In this document: positions 5,549-6,083 of the stretch, piece by piece | How the letters are laid out: each line of letters opens with the position of its first letter | Numbering within the stretch: position 1 is the stretch's first letter | Source of the DNA: Eubacteriales bacterium | GTDB lineage: Bacteria; Bacillota_A; Clostridia; Christensenellales; Aristaeellaceae | DNA: 6,083 bases | Assembly (NCBI GenBank): GCA_029974855.1 | Contig: JARKQO010000313.1 | Span: 1-6,083, forward strand | Direction: 5' to 3' | The notes under the pieces: model-generated | Seen by the model: the letters and a program-made list of their open reading frames with translations, nothing else | The model's database searches: none | Told to the model about the DNA's origin: nothing | Program-made: the position numbers and the translations under genes

Positions 5549-6083
5549 TTAGCGCTCCTCTGCCGTCAAATACCTTCTCCAGGCCCACCGGGCCAGGACC
5601 ACGGCTCCCGCCGCGTACACATAAATGGCGGCTTCCACGATCCACAGGTTGGACACATGCCGGGCCAGGATCACCGCCATGGTGTTTACCAAGGCGTGTA
5701 CCAGCACCGCCAGGGGGTAAAACAGGAAGCGCTTGCCGTCCTTGGCCGCGATCCACACCAGCACCGAGCAGGACAGGTGAACCGCCACAGCGCCGAAGCG
5801 CTCCACAACGGCCATCAAAAACAGATAGGCGGGCGTGGCGGCCAAAGCCGCGAATAGGCCCTGCATGGCCGTAGGCCCGCCCGGGCCTGCTATGCCGGCC
5901 GCCAGCTGGTCGCCCTGCCCGGCGTTGAGCATCAAAGAGAGTGCGATGTTGCTGGCCATACTCACAAAAAGGATGTAAAATGCCTCAAAGCCGCCGTGCC
6001 CAGCGCCGTACATCAGGGCGTTATGGTCGTTTTCCCGGCGCTTTTTCAGCACCGTTTTGAAGGCGGCGTAACGGCCCGTCTCC
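5549..6083 (-). CDS. YhfC-family intramembrane metalloprotease (N-terminal part outside window)
   Basis: The frame ends at TAA (5551-5549) and stays open to the window edge; 177 residues are visible and the true start lies outside. The GTG at 6052 is not the start: the ten codons before it encode ETGRYAAFKT, which fits the family's E..xR-type segment before the next motif. Diagnostic motifs follow: YGAGHGGFEA (His and Glu) and, in a later helix, LVHALVNT (His and Asn). These match the pattern of YhfC/PrsW/CPBP-type membrane proteases, in which such E, H and N residues sit within the membrane near a metal. About four hydrophobic segments are visible: after GFEA, at AYLFLMAVVERFGAVA, at FYPLAVLVHALVNT, and near the C-terminus, which ends in a basic cytoplasmic-type tail (RWAWRRYLTAEER). 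The substrate is unknown; family members of this kind are mostly uncharacterised. It is convergent with the exported protein gene. Confidence 0.82.
   Translation of the reverse strand, partial: ETGRYAAFKTVLKKRRENDHNALMYGAGHGGFEAFYILFVSMASNIALSLMLNAGQGDQLAAGIAGPGGPTAMQGLFAALAATPAYLFLMAVVERFGAVAVHLSCSVLVWIAAKDGKRFLFYPLAVLVHALVNTMAVILARHVSNLWIVEAAIYVYAAGAVVLARWAWRRYLTAEER

Noticed and set aside
4815..5756. Minus-strand open frame of 313 codons across the exported gene and terminator
   Set aside because: It runs through the promoter, the exported gene and the hairpin terminator and has no recognisable domain; it is a shadow frame in GC-rich DNA.

Overview
The window looks like GC-rich chromosomal DNA from a member of the Clostridia, probably an uncultured gut Oscillospiraceae-like bacterium. 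The evidence is strong GGAGG-type ribosome binding sites, sigma-A-like promoters in short AT-rich islands, a YhfC-family membrane protease and a clostridial type of exported protein. The genus cannot be read from the sequence. No rRNA, tRNA, CRISPR array, transposase, phage gene or attachment site was found.

Layout, left to right. (1) Bases 1-1430, minus strand: the N-terminal 476 codons of a large single-pass membrane protein. It has a very long Pro/Gln/Ala-rich cytoplasmic part, eight tandem hexapeptides, an acidic cluster, a basic stop and one membrane helix, then a predicted extracellular domain that runs off the window. Its start is probably TTG. (2) Bases 1431-1596: a compact divergent control region. 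Two well-formed promoters point outward and a 13-nt imperfect inverted repeat lies between them. (3) Bases 1597-4747, plus strand: three consecutive, overlapping genes for M42-family metallo-aminopeptidases, clearly one operon. (4) Bases 4748-4892: no convincing terminator, then a promoter with an extended -10. (5) Bases 4893-5402, plus strand: a 169-residue exported protein with a signal peptide and unusually uniform codon use, closed by a perfect 12-bp hairpin terminator. (6) Bases 5549-6083, minus strand: the C-terminal 177 residues of a YhfC-family intramembrane metalloprotease, convergent with (5) and cut by the window edge.

How the genes may work together. The three M42 enzymes would trim amino acids from short peptides in the cytoplasm. 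All keep the five metal-ligand positions and the catalytic Glu, but they differ in the fourth ligand and in surrounding loops. This fits division of labour by substrate, or mixed-subunit TET-type particles. The divergent membrane protein shares its control region with the peptidase operon, so the two may be co-regulated, but no functional link is visible. The exported protein has its own promoter and appears to be highly expressed. The most unusual items are the repeat-rich membrane protein, the symmetric site between the divergent promoters, the M42 triplet and the codon bias of the exported protein. Nothing here is clearly a new defence or mobile system.
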